From Streptomyces albiflavescens (GTDB lineage: Bacteria; Actinomycetota; Actinomycetes; Streptomycetales; Streptomycetaceae), in NCBI RefSeq assembly GCF_014645835.1, contig NZ_BMMM01000001.1, positions 607,962 to 671,961 on the forward strand: 64,000 nt of DNA, in the 5' to 3' direction. The notes below the pieces were generated by a model, which did not search any database, had not been told where the DNA came from, and saw only the letters and a list, made by a program, of their open reading frames with translations. Below, piece after piece: positions 14,482-23,264 of this stretch. The stretch's first letter is position 1; each line of letters starts with the position of its first letter. A program made the position numbers and the translations under genes.

Positions 14482-15855
14482 CTAGAACAGGGCCGCGCCC
14501 TGCGCCCGTTCGAGTGCCTCCGGATGGTGAACATACGCGGGGCGCCGCTCCACGGTCTCGTAGGTGCGGTGGAAGACCGGCGTGGCGCTGCCGGAGATGG
14601 GTGGCACGATCCACGACCAGTCCGCACCGACCGGGCGGCCCTTGCGTTCCTCCTGGCCGAGGTGGGTCAGGAAACGCCGGGACTCGGTGTGGTGGTCGGT
14701 GACCGTGACGCCGGCCCGGTCGAAGGAGTGCAGCACGGAGCGGTTGAGTTCGACGAGCGCGCGGTCCTTCCACAGGGAGCGGTCGGTGCGGGTGTCGAGG
14801 CCGAGGTGGTCGGCGATGTACGGCAGGAGGTCGTAGCGATCGGTGTCGGCGAGGTTGCGGGCGCCGATCTCCGTGCCCATGTACCAGCCGTTGAACGGGG
14901 CCGCCGGGTAGCAGATGCCGCCGATCTCCAGGCACATGTTGGCGAGCGCCGGAACCGCGTGCCAGCGCAGTCCGAGCGCGCGCCACCAGGTGTACTCGGG
15001 GTGCGCGAGCTCCACTTCGAGCACCGCGTCGACCGGCAGCGAGAACCAGCGGGGCTTGTCATCGGCACCCTGGATCACCAGCGGCAGTACGTCGAAGGGG
15101 GTGCCCGGGCCGCCGGGCCAGCCGAGCCGCTGGGCGAGCGCGGTGAGGCCCGCGTTCCTCGGGTCGCCGGTCACGCCGCCGTCCGGGCGTGCGTAGCCCG
15201 CGTACCGGACGAGCTGTTCGTTCCAGATCCTGGGGCCGGGGCAGCCCGGCGCGTCGGGCGCGAAGACCGTGATGAGCGCCCGGATCCGGCCATCGCGCGT
15301 CGCCTCCCGCAGATGGTCCGCCGACGCCTCCGCGACGTCCTCCGCGTCCCTCACGTCCCTGCGGTCCCGCACGCACAGGGAGCGCCAGTACAGCCGTCCT
15401 ATGCACCGGTTGGCGTTGCGCCAGGCGACGCGCGCGCCGAAGACGAGTTCCGCCCTCGTGTGCCGGTACGTCCCCGTGTCCGCGATCTCTGCGCGCACGG
15501 CGGCGATCCGGCGGGCCGGGTCGCCGAGGCGCTCCTCGGTGTGGTGGAGGGTGAGGAACTCGGTGGCGGAGCGGAGGAGTTCGTAGGGCGCGGAGACGGA
15601 GCCGGAGGAGACCTCGCCGTGAGCCGCGGGGGAACCACCGCCGACCAGTTGTCCCCTGAGACCCGGGGTCCGGGTCACGATGTCGGCGCCGACCTGCGCG
15701 TACGGGGTGCTCGAAGCCGTGCCGTCCCGCCTGCGGACGGCCGGAACCCGGTCCAGCCAGCCGCCCGGACCGTCGCCGTCGAAGGCCGGGTACTCGGCGC
15801 TGCCGTCGTCGGCCCAGCCCTCTGCGCGTCCGGTTCTGCGGGGGAAGTCCCGCAT
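14482..15855 (-). CDS. nos: Bacterial nitric oxide synthase oxygenase
   Basis: 457 residues. It makes NO and citrulline from arginine using heme, tetrahydrobiopterin or tetrahydrofolate, O2 and electrons from an unrelated reductase. The heme-thiolate motif WRNANRCIGR (Cys151) and the arginine-binding NGWYMGTEIGARNL (Glu329) are intact, as are VLPLVIQG, WHAVPALANMCLEIGGI and a DWSWIVPPISGS block. There is no reductase domain, as in Bacillus and Deinococcus enzymes, but an N-terminal extension of about 90 residues makes it longer than the usual 360. The ATG at 15855 follows GGGGGTGG. A perfect 14-bp palindrome CGGCCCGCGGGCCG lies at 15876-15889, close enough to act as an operator. No thaxtomin-type genes are adjacent. 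Confidence 0.95.
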   Translation of the reverse strand: MRDFPRRTGRAEGWADDGSAEYPAFDGDGPGGWLDRVPAVRRRDGTASSTPYAQVGADIVTRTPGLRGQLVGGGSPAAHGEVSSGSVSAPYELLRSATEFLTLHHTEERLGDPARRIAAVRAEIADTGTYRHTRAELVFGARVAWRNANRCIGRLYWRSLCVRDRRDVRDAEDVAEASADHLREATRDGRIRALITVFAPDAPGCPGPRIWNEQLVRYAGYARPDGGVTGDPRNAGLTALAQRLGWPGGPGTPFDVLPLVIQGADDKPRWFSLPVDAVLEVELAHPEYTWWRALGLRWHAVPALANMCLEIGGICYPAAPFNGWYMGTEIGARNLADTDRYDLLPYIADHLGLDTRTDRSLWKDRALVELNRSVLHSFDRAGVTVTDHHTESRRFLTHLGQEERKGRPVGADWSWIVPPISGSATPVFHRTYETVERRPAYVHHPEALERAQGAALF

Positions 15856-15989
15856 GGTGCCACCCCCAAGCGGATCGGCCCGCGGGCCGCTCCCGCACGA
15901 TCCGCGGGTTCCGTGCGTCTGATAGCCGCGGGGTTACCCGTCAGGGGCGGTGATCCACCCTCTAGGTGGCCGGTAAAAGTGCGTCATTC

Positions 15990-16012
15990 CGGCGCCTGGT
16001 GTCCAGGCGCCG
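15990..16012 (-). terminator. Terminator of the FUSC gene
   Basis: Perfect 10-bp inverted repeat CGGCGCCTGG / CCAGGCGCCG with a TGT loop, 26 bases beyond the minus-strand stop at 16038. Confidence 0.7.
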
Positions 16013-16037
16013 AGGTCGGACCTCCGTGCGGGAAGCG

Positions 16038-17519
16038 TCAGACGCTCATGAGCCGGGAGCCGCGCAGGGGCGTGGCCAGCGCGACGAGCGCGCGCTCCAG
16101 GCCGTGGAGGTGGGCGAGGGCCTGCTCGGCGCCGGGGTGGTGGCCCGGGGTGGCCGGATGGGCCGTCGGGGTGCGCTCCGGCACGGCGCCGACCAGGGAC
16201 TCCATCGCCGTCTCGACGCGTCGGCACGCGGCAGTGAGGCGTGCGTCGTGGGAGGCGTCCGGGTCGGCGGCGACGGCCGCGAGACCGCGTGTCTCACGGG
16301 CGCAGTCGTCGAGGAGGGCGAGGATTTGGCGGGCCCGGACCTTGCGCGCCCGCATCGGGTTGAGCGGATGCACCAGGGGCGCGAGCGCCATGCGTACGCG
16401 CCCCAGAAGTGCTTCGAGCTCCGCCGCGCGGGGCGCCGGGTCGGCCTGGGTGTCACCCGCGAGCCTCCTGGCCGCCGCCGCGGTGCAGCCCTGCACCGCG
16501 TGCAGCGCCCGTTCGACCCACCGGTCGGTCACCGTGTGGGTCGTGATGGGCAGGATCAGCGCGACGGCGAGCGCGGCGCCGAGCGCGCCGATGCCGGTCT
16601 CGGCGAACCGGAGACCGAGCAGCCCGGGGTGCAGCACGCCCAGCAGCCCGTAGAGCAGGCCCGCCATGACGGTGACGAAGAACATCATCCAGCTGTACGA
16701 GGGTGCGGCCGTATAGAAGATCCCGAAGACGCAGACAGCGACGAGCGCGGCGGTGGGTGCCGCAGCACCGTGCAGCGGTACGGCGATCAGCAGGCCGGCC
16801 ACGATGCCGGTGACGGTGCCGACGACGCGCCGGAAGCCCCGGATGAGCGTCTCGCCGCGCGAGGCGGTGTTCACGAAGATCCACCAGGCGGTGCCGACGG
16901 CCCAGTACCAGCGGTCGTGCGAGAGCAATTGGCCCGCGAACAGCGCGAAGGCACAGGCTGCCGTCGCCTGGAAGGCCTGGCGCGTCGCGGGCCGCGCGAG
17001 CCCGCGTCCGTCGAGCGGCGCGGGCGCGGCGGGCAGCGGAGTGCGCCGCTCGATGCACCACACGCCGAAGCGCACCATCGAGGACGCCGCCAGTGACAGG
17101 GCGAGAGCCGCGTACAGCTGAGGGAGCTGACCGGGGACGGCGTGCAGGAACTGCGTGGTGAAGAACATCATGAACGCGAAGATGCCGAGCGCATGCCCGC
17201 GCGGACCCCAGCGGCGGGCGTACACCCCGCAGAAGATCACCACGAGCCAGGTCCCGTCGCGCAGCGGCGGCATGCCGTGCAGGGCGGTCGCGAGCGCGAG
17301 GACCGGAAGGCCCACCACGGGCAGCAGTGCGGTGGTGAGGGCCTGGCCGCGCACGGTCGGGTCGGCGACCGTGAACAGCGCGAGGAGTGCCGCCAGCCCG
17401 CCCGTGATGGACGCGGGCAGCGAGAGCCCGGCCACCTCGGACAGGGTCACCGCGAGGCCGATGCCGACGACCGCCCGCAGCGAGACCCGCAACCGGAACA
17501 GTCCCGGATCCGGAGCCAT
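16038..17519 (-). CDS. FUSC family membrane transport protein
   Basis: About 493 residues. FUSC (fusaric acid resistance/aromatic acid exporter) architecture: two blocks of about five to six membrane helices (first roughly residues 15-150, second 200-330), each followed by a cytoplasmic helical region. The second block has the typical HDRWYWAVGTAWWIFVNTAS and FRRVVGTVTGIVAGLLIAVP. The C-terminal 150 residues are soluble and helical. Three starts compete: GTG 17534, ATG 17525 and ATG 17519; GAAGAAG about 6 bases before 17519 favours the last. The gene diverges from an Lrp-type regulator, which may control it. The substrate is unknown. Confidence 0.85.
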   Translation of the reverse strand: MAPDPGLFRLRVSLRAVVGIGLAVTLSEVAGLSLPASITGGLAALLALFTVADPTVRGQALTTALLPVVGLPVLALATALHGMPPLRDGTWLVVIFCGVYARRWGPRGHALGIFAFMMFFTTQFLHAVPGQLPQLYAALALSLAASSMVRFGVWCIERRTPLPAAPAPLDGRGLARPATRQAFQATAACAFALFAGQLLSHDRWYWAVGTAWWIFVNTASRGETLIRGFRRVVGTVTGIVAGLLIAVPLHGAAAPTAALVAVCVFGIFYTAAPSYSWMMFFVTVMAGLLYGLLGVLHPGLLGLRFAETGIGALGAALAVALILPITTHTVTDRWVERALHAVQGCTAAAARRLAGDTQADPAPRAAELEALLGRVRMALAPLVHPLNPMRARKVRARQILALLDDCARETRGLAAVAADPDASHDARLTAACRRVETAMESLVGAVPERTPTAHPATPGHHPGAEQALAHLHGLERALVALATPLRGSRLMSV

Positions 17520-17683
17520 GAACATCTTCTTCACCGTCGGCTGCCCGCCCCCACTTCGCTCTTGGCCTCGTGGTCCGAAGACCTCGACACATGCGAATGG
17601 CGCCGCGGGTCCGGTACGGCGTCCTTGCCGTCCGGCGCTGCGCAGCGCCATCAATACAGACAAGGTAAGCGGCAGACGGGAAC

Positions 17684-17714
17684 TGGCTCAACAGGCTCGG
17701 TCCAGACTGAGCCA
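17684..17714. promoter_or_regulatory. Inverted repeat between the FUSC and Lrp genes
   Basis: TGGCTCA (17684-17690) and TGAGCCA (17708-17714), a perfect 7-bp inverted repeat with arm centres 24 bp apart, 51 bases before the Lrp start. A candidate self-regulatory Lrp site that could also affect the divergent FUSC gene. Confidence 0.35.
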
Positions 17715-17764
17715 TTGGTACAGTCGAAGGAGATCACCTCAGGCCACAAGGAGGCCAACGGACC

Positions 17765-18241
17765 ATGGCCGTGGACGAGCTCGACACCCGCATCCTGCGG
17801 CTGCTGCTGGAGCAGCCGCGCACCAGCCTGCGCGAGTACGCCCGCATCCTCGGCGTCGCCCGCGGCACCCTCCAGGCCCGCCTCGACCGGCTGGAGCGGG
17901 AAGGCGTGATCACCGGGACCGGTCCGTCCCTGTCCCCCGCGGCTCTCGGCCACCCTGTTCTCGCCTTTGTGCACATCGAGGTCACGCAGGGCCATCTCGA
18001 CGACGTGGGCGAGGCGCTGGCCGCCGTCCCGGAGATCATCGAGGCGTTCTCGATCACCGGCGGCGGCGATCTGATCACCCGGGTCGTGGCACGGGACAAC
18101 GCGCATCTGGAGGATGTCATTCAGGCACTGATCAGCCTGCCGGGCGTCGTCCGCACGCGCACCGAGGTGGCCCTGCGCGAGCGCGTCCCGCACCGGGTGC
18201 TGCCGCTGGTGGAGTCGATCGGGCGGGCCTCGAAGAGCTGA
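17765..18241 (+). CDS. Lrp/AsnC family transcriptional regulator
   Basis: 158 residues; AAGGAGG lies about 9 bases before the ATG. The N-terminal helix-turn-helix (ELDTRILRLLLEQPRTSLRE, ARILGVARGTLQARLDRLE, residues 5-50) is followed by a RAM ligand-binding domain with AFSITGGGDLITRVVARDN. Lrp proteins form octamers or dimers that sense amino acids or other small effectors. It is divergent from the FUSC transporter. A perfect inverted repeat in the shared upstream region is a possible binding site. Confidence 0.92.
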   Translation: MAVDELDTRILRLLLEQPRTSLREYARILGVARGTLQARLDRLEREGVITGTGPSLSPAALGHPVLAFVHIEVTQGHLDDVGEALAAVPEIIEAFSITGGGDLITRVVARDNAHLEDVIQALISLPGVVRTRTEVALRERVPHRVLPLVESIGRASKS

Positions 18242-18286
18242 CCCGCGCCGCGTGGCCGGCCATCGCTCCTTGGCATCCTTGACCCC

Positions 18287-18982
18287 ATGCGCACTCTCGG
18301 CAGCACCTCGATCATCTTCGATCTCGACGGAACGCTCGTGGACAGCGAGCCGAACTACTTCGAAGCGGGGCGGCAGACTCTGGCCGGGCAGGGCATCACA
18401 GACTTCACATGGGCCGACCACGAGCAGTACGTCGGCATCAGCACCCAGGAGACGCTCGCGCTCTGGAAGGAGCGCTACGGCCTGACGGCCCCGCTCGACA
18501 CCCTGCTCGCCGAGAAGAACCGGCGTTATCTGGAGCTGGCCCGCGCCTTCACGCATGTGTATCCGGAGATGCGGAAGTTCGTGGAGTTGCTGGCCGCCGA
18601 GGGCGTCCCGATGGCCGTTGCCTCGGGTTCTTCGCCGACGGCCATCGAGGCGATCCTGGCGGGCTCGGGGCTCGACTCCCATCTGACGACCGTCGTCTCG
18701 GCCGACGAGGTCGCGCACGGCAAGCCCGCCCCCGATGTCTTCCTCGAAGCGGCGCGTCGCCTGGGTGCCGCCCCGGCGGACTGCGTGGTCCTGGAGGACG
18801 CCGCGCCGGGCTCAGCCGCCGCGCACGCGGCCGGGATGCGCTGCATCGCGATCCCGTACGTCGCCGCGCAGGCCGACGACCCCGCCTTCGCGACGGCCGG
18901 GCTGCTGCTGCGCGGCGGCCAGGCCGAGTTCACCGCGCAGTCCGCCTATGACTGGCTCGCGGGCACGACTCCGGCATCCTGA
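18287..18982 (+). CDS. HAD-superfamily phosphatase (beta-phosphoglucomutase-like)
   Basis: 231 residues. Motif I FDLDGTLVDSEPNYF gives the catalytic Asp pair, motif II is VASGSSPTAI, motif III the Lys of GKPAPDVFLEAARRLG, and motif IV the acidic pair of VVLEDAAPGSAAAHAAGM. The helical cap between motifs I and II places it in HAD subfamily IA (phosphoglycolate phosphatase, beta-phosphoglucomutase and sugar phosphatases). The substrate cannot be read from sequence. It lies 45 bases after the Lrp gene and 29 bases before the carboxylase gene on the same strand. Confidence 0.9.
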   Translation: MRTLGSTSIIFDLDGTLVDSEPNYFEAGRQTLAGQGITDFTWADHEQYVGISTQETLALWKERYGLTAPLDTLLAEKNRRYLELARAFTHVYPEMRKFVELLAAEGVPMAVASGSSPTAIEAILAGSGLDSHLTTVVSADEVAHGKPAPDVFLEAARRLGAAPADCVVLEDAAPGSAAAHAAGMRCIAIPYVAAQADDPAFATAGLLLRGGQAEFTAQSAYDWLAGTTPAS

Positions 18983-19011
18983 ACTTCCACGACTTCAGGG
19001 AAGGTGGGCTC

Positions 19012-21066
19012 ATGGGTGCTGCCGCCGTACTCGTCGCCAATCGCGGGGAGATCGCCGTACGCGTGCTGCGCGCCGCCTCCGAGCTGGGGCTGCGCACGGT
19101 CGCGGTGTACGCGGACGGTGACGACCCGCATGCCCGACGGGCCGACGAGACCGTGCCGTTGAAGGACTATCTCGACGCCGAGGCGATCGTGGCCGCCGCG
19201 CGGAACACCGGCTGTGCGTTCCTGCACCCCGGGTACGGGTTCCTGAGTGAGGACGCCGACTTCGCACGGCGCTGTGCCGCGGCCGGGATCACTTTCGTGG
19301 GCCCCTCCCCCGAAGTCCTCGACCTGTTCGGCGACAAGGCACGCGCGCGTGCACTCGCCGTGCGGCTCGAAGTGCCCGTCCTGCCGGGGACGGAAGGCGC
19401 CACCACGCTCGACGAGGCACGGGAATTCCTGGCCGGCGGCGCGGTGATGATCAAGGCGATCGGCGGGGGCGGCGGCCGCGGTATGCGGGTGGTGCGTTCC
19501 GACCGGGAGCTGACCCAGGCATGGGAACGGTGTCGTTCGGAGGCCCGACAGGGCTTCGGGCGCGGAGAGTTGTACGTCGAGCGACTGCTGGAGGGCGCCC
19601 GGCACATCGAGGTGCAGATCGTCGGCGATGCGACCGGAGCCGTCACACACCTCTGGGAGCGGGACTGCAGCGCCCAGCGCCGCCACCAGAAGCTGATCGA
19701 GATCGCCCCCGCTCCCGAACTGGCCGACTCCACAAGGGAGAAGCTGCTGTCCGCCGCCCTGCGGATGGCCCGCGCCACGCACTACACCGGGCTCGGCACC
19801 TTCGAATTCCTCGTCCGGGGACAGGGCGAGGGGGGCGAGAAGGGCGAGGAGTTCCATTTCATCGAGGCCAATCCGCGGCTCCAGGTCGAGCACACGGTCA
19901 CCGAAGAGGTGACGGGCGTCGACCTGGTCGCCGTACAGCTGCGGCTGGCCGCCGGCGAGACGCTGGAGTCCCTGGGGCTCGCGGGGCCCCCGCCGGCGCC
20001 CCGCGGGTTCGCCGTCCAGGCCCGCGTCAACGCCGAGGTCACGTCCGCCGACGGGACGGTGCGGCCGTCGGCCGGGCGGCTCACGCGGTTCGACGTGCCG
20101 ACGGGGCCCGGCGTGCGCGTCGACACGGCGATGCGCGCCGGCACCCAAGTGGGCGTCCGCTACGACTCGTTGCTCGCCAAGGTGATCGCTCACGTACCGC
20201 ACGACTTCGCCGCCGCCTGCGAACGTGCCCGGCGAGCGCTCGGCGAGTTCGGGATCGAGGGCGTTCGGACCGGAATTCCCTTGCTGCGGGCGGTCCTTGA
20301 CCGACCGGGGTTCTGGAAGCACACCGGCATCGTCGAGGAGTACTTGGCGGAGTTGCCACCTGAGGACGAGCAGCCCACCGTGGTCGAGGGGACGGTGTCC
20401 GCACCGATGAGCGGCACGGTGGTCTCGATCGCGGTCGCGCCGGGCGAACCGGTGTGCGCCGGGGAGCAGTTGCTGGTCCTGGAGGCCATGAAGATGGAGC
20501 ACGTCATCCTCGCTCCGGTCGCCGGTGTCGTAGGCGCCCTGTACGCACGTGTCGGCGAAACGGTGGGCGAAGGGCATCCCCTTCTGGAACTGGGAGAGAG
20601 GAGCGACGCGACGGCCGAGGCACGCCCCGACGAGACGCCGGACCTGGACGCCATGCGTCCCGATCTGGCCGAGGCCGTGCGCCGTCATGCCGTCGGCCTG
20701 GACGGGAACCGCCCCGAGGCCGTCGCCAAGCGCCACGCCATCGGCCGTCGCACCGCCCGCGAGAACATCCAGGACCTGTGCGACGAGGGAACCTTCACCG
20801 AGTTCGGCGCCCTGGCGATCGCCGCTCAGCGACAGCGGCGCACGCTGGACGACCTGATCCGTTCGACGCCGGCCGACGGCATGGTCACCGGCACCGGGCG
20901 CGTGGGGGGGGGCGCCGTGCGTGGCGATGTCGTACGACTACACGGTGCTCGCGGGCACGCAGGGGTTGCAGAACCACCGCAAGACCGACCGGATGCTGGC
21001 GCTGGCGGAGGAACGGCGGCTGCCGGTCGTGCTGTTCGCGGAGGGCGGCGGCGGTCGCCCCGGTGA
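19012..21066 (+). CDS. Fused acyl-CoA carboxylase, 5' part (biotin carboxylase + BCCP), frameshifted
   Basis: Domains: ATP-grasp biotin carboxylase, residues 1-450 (VANRGEIAVRVLRAASELG, GGGGGRGMRVV, FIEANPRLQVEHTVTEE); biotin carrier, residues about 462-530 with the biotinylation site VLEAMKMEHV; then the start of a carboxyltransferase (RTARENIQDLCDEGTFTEFG, STPADGMVTGTGRV). Homology stops at a run of nine G (20904-20912). The frame then reads non-coding sequence to a stop at 21066, while the carboxyltransferase continues in the neighbouring frame. With eight G the two halves would make one protein of about 1,055 residues that carboxylates an acyl-CoA. Either a sequencing error, a phase-variable tract or a recent loss of function. 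Confidence 0.85.
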   Translation: MGAAAVLVANRGEIAVRVLRAASELGLRTVAVYADGDDPHARRADETVPLKDYLDAEAIVAAARNTGCAFLHPGYGFLSEDADFARRCAAAGITFVGPSPEVLDLFGDKARARALAVRLEVPVLPGTEGATTLDEAREFLAGGAVMIKAIGGGGGRGMRVVRSDRELTQAWERCRSEARQGFGRGELYVERLLEGARHIEVQIVGDATGAVTHLWERDCSAQRRHQKLIEIAPAPELADSTREKLLSAALRMARATHYTGLGTFEFLVRGQGEGGEKGEEFHFIEANPRLQVEHTVTEEVTGVDLVAVQLRLAAGETLESLGLAGPPPAPRGFAVQARVNAEVTSADGTVRPSAGRLTRFDVPTGPGVRVDTAMRAGTQVGVRYDSLLAKVIAHVPHDFAAACERARRALGEFGIEGVRTGIPLLRAVLDRPGFWKHTGIVEEYLAELPPEDEQPTVVEGTVSAPMSGTVVSIAVAPGEPVCAGEQLLVLEAMKMEHVILAPVAGVVGALYARVGETVGEGHPLLELGERSDATAEARPDETPDLDAMRPDLAEAVRRHAVGLDGNRPEAVAKRHAIGRRTARENIQDLCDEGTFTEFGALAIAAQRQRRTLDDLIRSTPADGMVTGTGRVGGGAVRGDVVRLHGARGHAGVAEPPQDRPDAGAGGGTAAAGRAVRGGRRRSPR
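20904..20912 (+). other. Nine-G homopolymer carrying the carboxylase frameshift
   Basis: GTGGGGGGGGGCGCC: removing one G restores the reading GRVGGAPCVAMSYDY expected in fused acyl-CoA carboxylases. The lesion is exactly in the longest G run of the gene, a place prone to slippage in replication and in sequencing. Confidence 0.8.
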
Positions 21067-22183
21067 CACGGACACCACCTCGATCGCCGGGCTGGACGTG
21101 ACCACCTTCCAGCGGATGGGACGGCTCAGCGGCCTCGTGCCTCTGGTCGGCATCGCCTCCGGCCGCTGCTTCGCGGGCAACGCGGCACTGCTCGGCTGCT
21201 GCGACGTCGTCATCGCGACGCCGGACGCCTCGATCGGCATGGGCGGACCCGCCATGATCGAGGGCGGCGGTCTGGGCGTGTACCGCCCTGAGGAGGTCGG
21301 TCCGCTGACGGTCCAAGTCCCCAATGGCGTCGTGGACTTGGCCGTGTCCGACGAGGCGGAGGCGGTGCGGGTCGCGCGCCAGTACCTGTCGTACTTCCAA
21401 GGCACACAGGGCAGTTGGGAAGCGCCGGACCAGCGGCTGCTCCGGCAGGTCGTCCCGGAGAACCGGCGTCGCGCCTACGACATGCGCACGGCCGTCGAGA
21501 CACTGGCCGACAGGGGGTCGGTGCTGGAGCTCCGGCAGGCCTTCGGAACGGGGGTGTTGACCTGCCTCATCCGTATCGAGGGGCGCCCGCTGGGGCTCAT
21601 CGCGAGCAACCCGGCCCATCTGGGCGGCGCCGTCGACCGCGACGCCGCCGACAAGACCGCCCGCTTCCTGCAGCTCTGCGACGCCTTCGGACTCCCGGTC
21701 GTCTCGCTCTGCGACACCCCGGGCTTCATGGTCGGCCCGGACGCCGAACGTACCGCCACGGTGCGGCACTTCGCCCGCCTCTTCGTGACCGGCGCGAACC
21801 TCCGCGTGCCGCTCGTCGGCCTTGTCCTGCGGAAGGCGTACGGTCTCGGCGCGATGGCCATGCTGGGAGGTTCCACCCGCGCCCCCTTGGCCACCGCCGC
21901 CTGGCCGAGCGGCGAGTTCGGCGGCATGGGACTGGAGGGCGCGGTCCGTCTCGGCTACCGCAAGGAGCTGGCGGCGATCATCGACCCCGAGGAGCGCGAG
22001 CGGGCCTTCGAAGCGCGGGTGGCGGAGCTGTACGAGCACGGGAAGGCGGTCAACGCGGCGGCGGCGCTGGAGATCGACGCGGTGATCGATCCGGCGGAGT
22101 CGCGCGTGTGGATTCTGGCGGCGCTGGACGACGGCCCGGACCTCCCTGAGGAACGCGGGCGCTCGTTCATCGACACGTGGTGA
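20921..22183 (+). CDS. Fused acyl-CoA carboxylase, 3' part (carboxyltransferase)
   Basis: 420 residues from the first in-frame ATG after the shift, although coding in this frame really begins at the G run. The carboxyltransferase crotonase-type fold is complete on its C-terminal side: AEGGGGRPGDTDTTSIAGLD, GIASGRCFAGNAALLGCCDV, AMIEGGGLGVYRPEEVG, SLCDTPGFMVGPDAERTATV, RKAYGLGAMAMLGGSTRAPL and WPSGEFGGMGLEGAVRLGYR. It would form the acyl-CoA site and move the carboxyl group from biotin. No ribosome site precedes the ATG, so separate translation is unlikely. It converges on the oxidoreductase gene. Confidence 0.85.
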   Translation: MAMSYDYTVLAGTQGLQNHRKTDRMLALAEERRLPVVLFAEGGGGRPGDTDTTSIAGLDVTTFQRMGRLSGLVPLVGIASGRCFAGNAALLGCCDVVIATPDASIGMGGPAMIEGGGLGVYRPEEVGPLTVQVPNGVVDLAVSDEAEAVRVARQYLSYFQGTQGSWEAPDQRLLRQVVPENRRRAYDMRTAVETLADRGSVLELRQAFGTGVLTCLIRIEGRPLGLIASNPAHLGGAVDRDAADKTARFLQLCDAFGLPVVSLCDTPGFMVGPDAERTATVRHFARLFVTGANLRVPLVGLVLRKAYGLGAMAMLGGSTRAPLATAAWPSGEFGGMGLEGAVRLGYRKELAAIIDPEERERAFEARVAELYEHGKAVNAAAALEIDAVIDPAESRVWILAALDDGPDLPEERGRSFIDTW

Positions 22184-22205
22184 GACGCGCATCGACACAC
22201 GGTGA

Positions 22206-22225
22206 GGCGCGCGCCTGCGCGCGCC
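22206..22225. terminator. Bidirectional terminator hairpin
   Basis: GGCGCGCG-CCTG-CGCGCGCC, a perfect 8-bp GC stem between the convergent stops at 22183 (+) and 22262 (-). Confidence 0.6.
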
Positions 22226-22261
22226 CCCACCCCTTCACGCCCGCTGTTCAGGCCTTCTCGC

Positions 22262-23194
22262 TCACGCCACCCGGAGCACGATCTTCCCGAGCCGGTGTCC
22301 CTCCTCCAGCGCCGTGTACGCCTGGGCGGTCTCGGCCAGCGGCACCACCCGCTCGACCCGCGGTTCCAGCTTGCCGTCGTCGACCAGTCGGGTCAGCTCG
22401 TCGAGACCGGTCCGGTCGGGCTCGACGATGAAGAAGACCCCGCCCTCCTTCGAGGGGTCCGGCGGAGCGACGATGCTCACCAGCGCACCACCCGGGCGCA
22501 GCACCTGCCAGGAGCGGTCCTGGGTGTCGCCGCCGACGGTGTCGAGGACCAGGTCCATGTCCTTGACGTGCTCCTCGAAGCGTTCGGTGCGGTAGTCGAC
22601 GACGTGCTCGGCACCCAGCTCCCGTACGAAGTCCGCGGATGAGGCCGAGGCCGTCGCGGTGACGGAGGCGCCCAGTGCGGCCGCCAGCTGCACGGCGACG
22701 GAACCGACGCCGCCCGCGCCGCCGTGCACCAGCACGCGGAAGCCGGGGCGCAGCCCGCCGTGCCCGACCAACCCCTGCCAGGCCGTCAGCCCGGCGAGCG
22801 GAAGGGCCGCCGCACGGTCGTGGTCGAGCCGCGACGGCTTGGCGGCCAGCACGGCCGCGGGGACGGCGACGTACTCGGCGGCGGCCCCGTCCCTGGTGAA
22901 CGGGATCAGCCCGTACACCTCGTCGCCCACGTCCCAGTCGGTCACCCCTTGGCCCACCCGGGCGACGATCCCGGAGACCTCCTTGGAGGGGATGATCGGC
23001 GTGCGCAAGTTGCCACTGCCGTCGAAGCTGTCGGTCCAGGTCGCGTCCCAGGTGAGCTCACCCAGCGTGATCGACGCCGATCGTACGGCGACCAGCACTT
23101 CCCCCGCGCCCGCCTCGGGACGCGGTGCGACCTCGTACGTCAGCTGCTCCGGACCACCGCGATGGTGACCGCGTACCGCATGCATCGTGCTCAT
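22262..23194 (-). CDS. NADP-dependent quinone oxidoreductase-type (MDR) enzyme
   Basis: 310 residues; GGAGG 6 bases before the ATG. Medium-chain dehydrogenase/reductase without catalytic zinc ligands. The N-terminal GroES-like domain contains PSKEVSGIVARVGQGVTDWDVGDEVYGL in overlapping blocks. The Rossmann domain has the nucleotide motif VHGGAGGVGSVAVQLAAALG, then GAEHVVDYRTE and DLVLDTVGGDTQDRSW, and ends GHRLGKIVLRV. Family members reduce quinones or enones with NADPH. It lies 70 bases downstream of the XdhC-like gene on the same strand and could be the last gene of that operon. Confidence 0.9.
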   Translation of the reverse strand: MSTMHAVRGHHRGGPEQLTYEVAPRPEAGAGEVLVAVRSASITLGELTWDATWTDSFDGSGNLRTPIIPSKEVSGIVARVGQGVTDWDVGDEVYGLIPFTRDGAAAEYVAVPAAVLAAKPSRLDHDRAAALPLAGLTAWQGLVGHGGLRPGFRVLVHGGAGGVGSVAVQLAAALGASVTATASASSADFVRELGAEHVVDYRTERFEEHVKDMDLVLDTVGGDTQDRSWQVLRPGGALVSIVAPPDPSKEGGVFFIVEPDRTGLDELTRLVDDGKLEPRVERVVPLAETAQAYTALEEGHRLGKIVLRVA

Positions 23195-23264
23195 GGCGAC
23201 CTCCAGTCCTCCGGCTTCGCATCCATACCTCCAGACTGCGGTGCGGATCGTCGTTGTGCATGAG

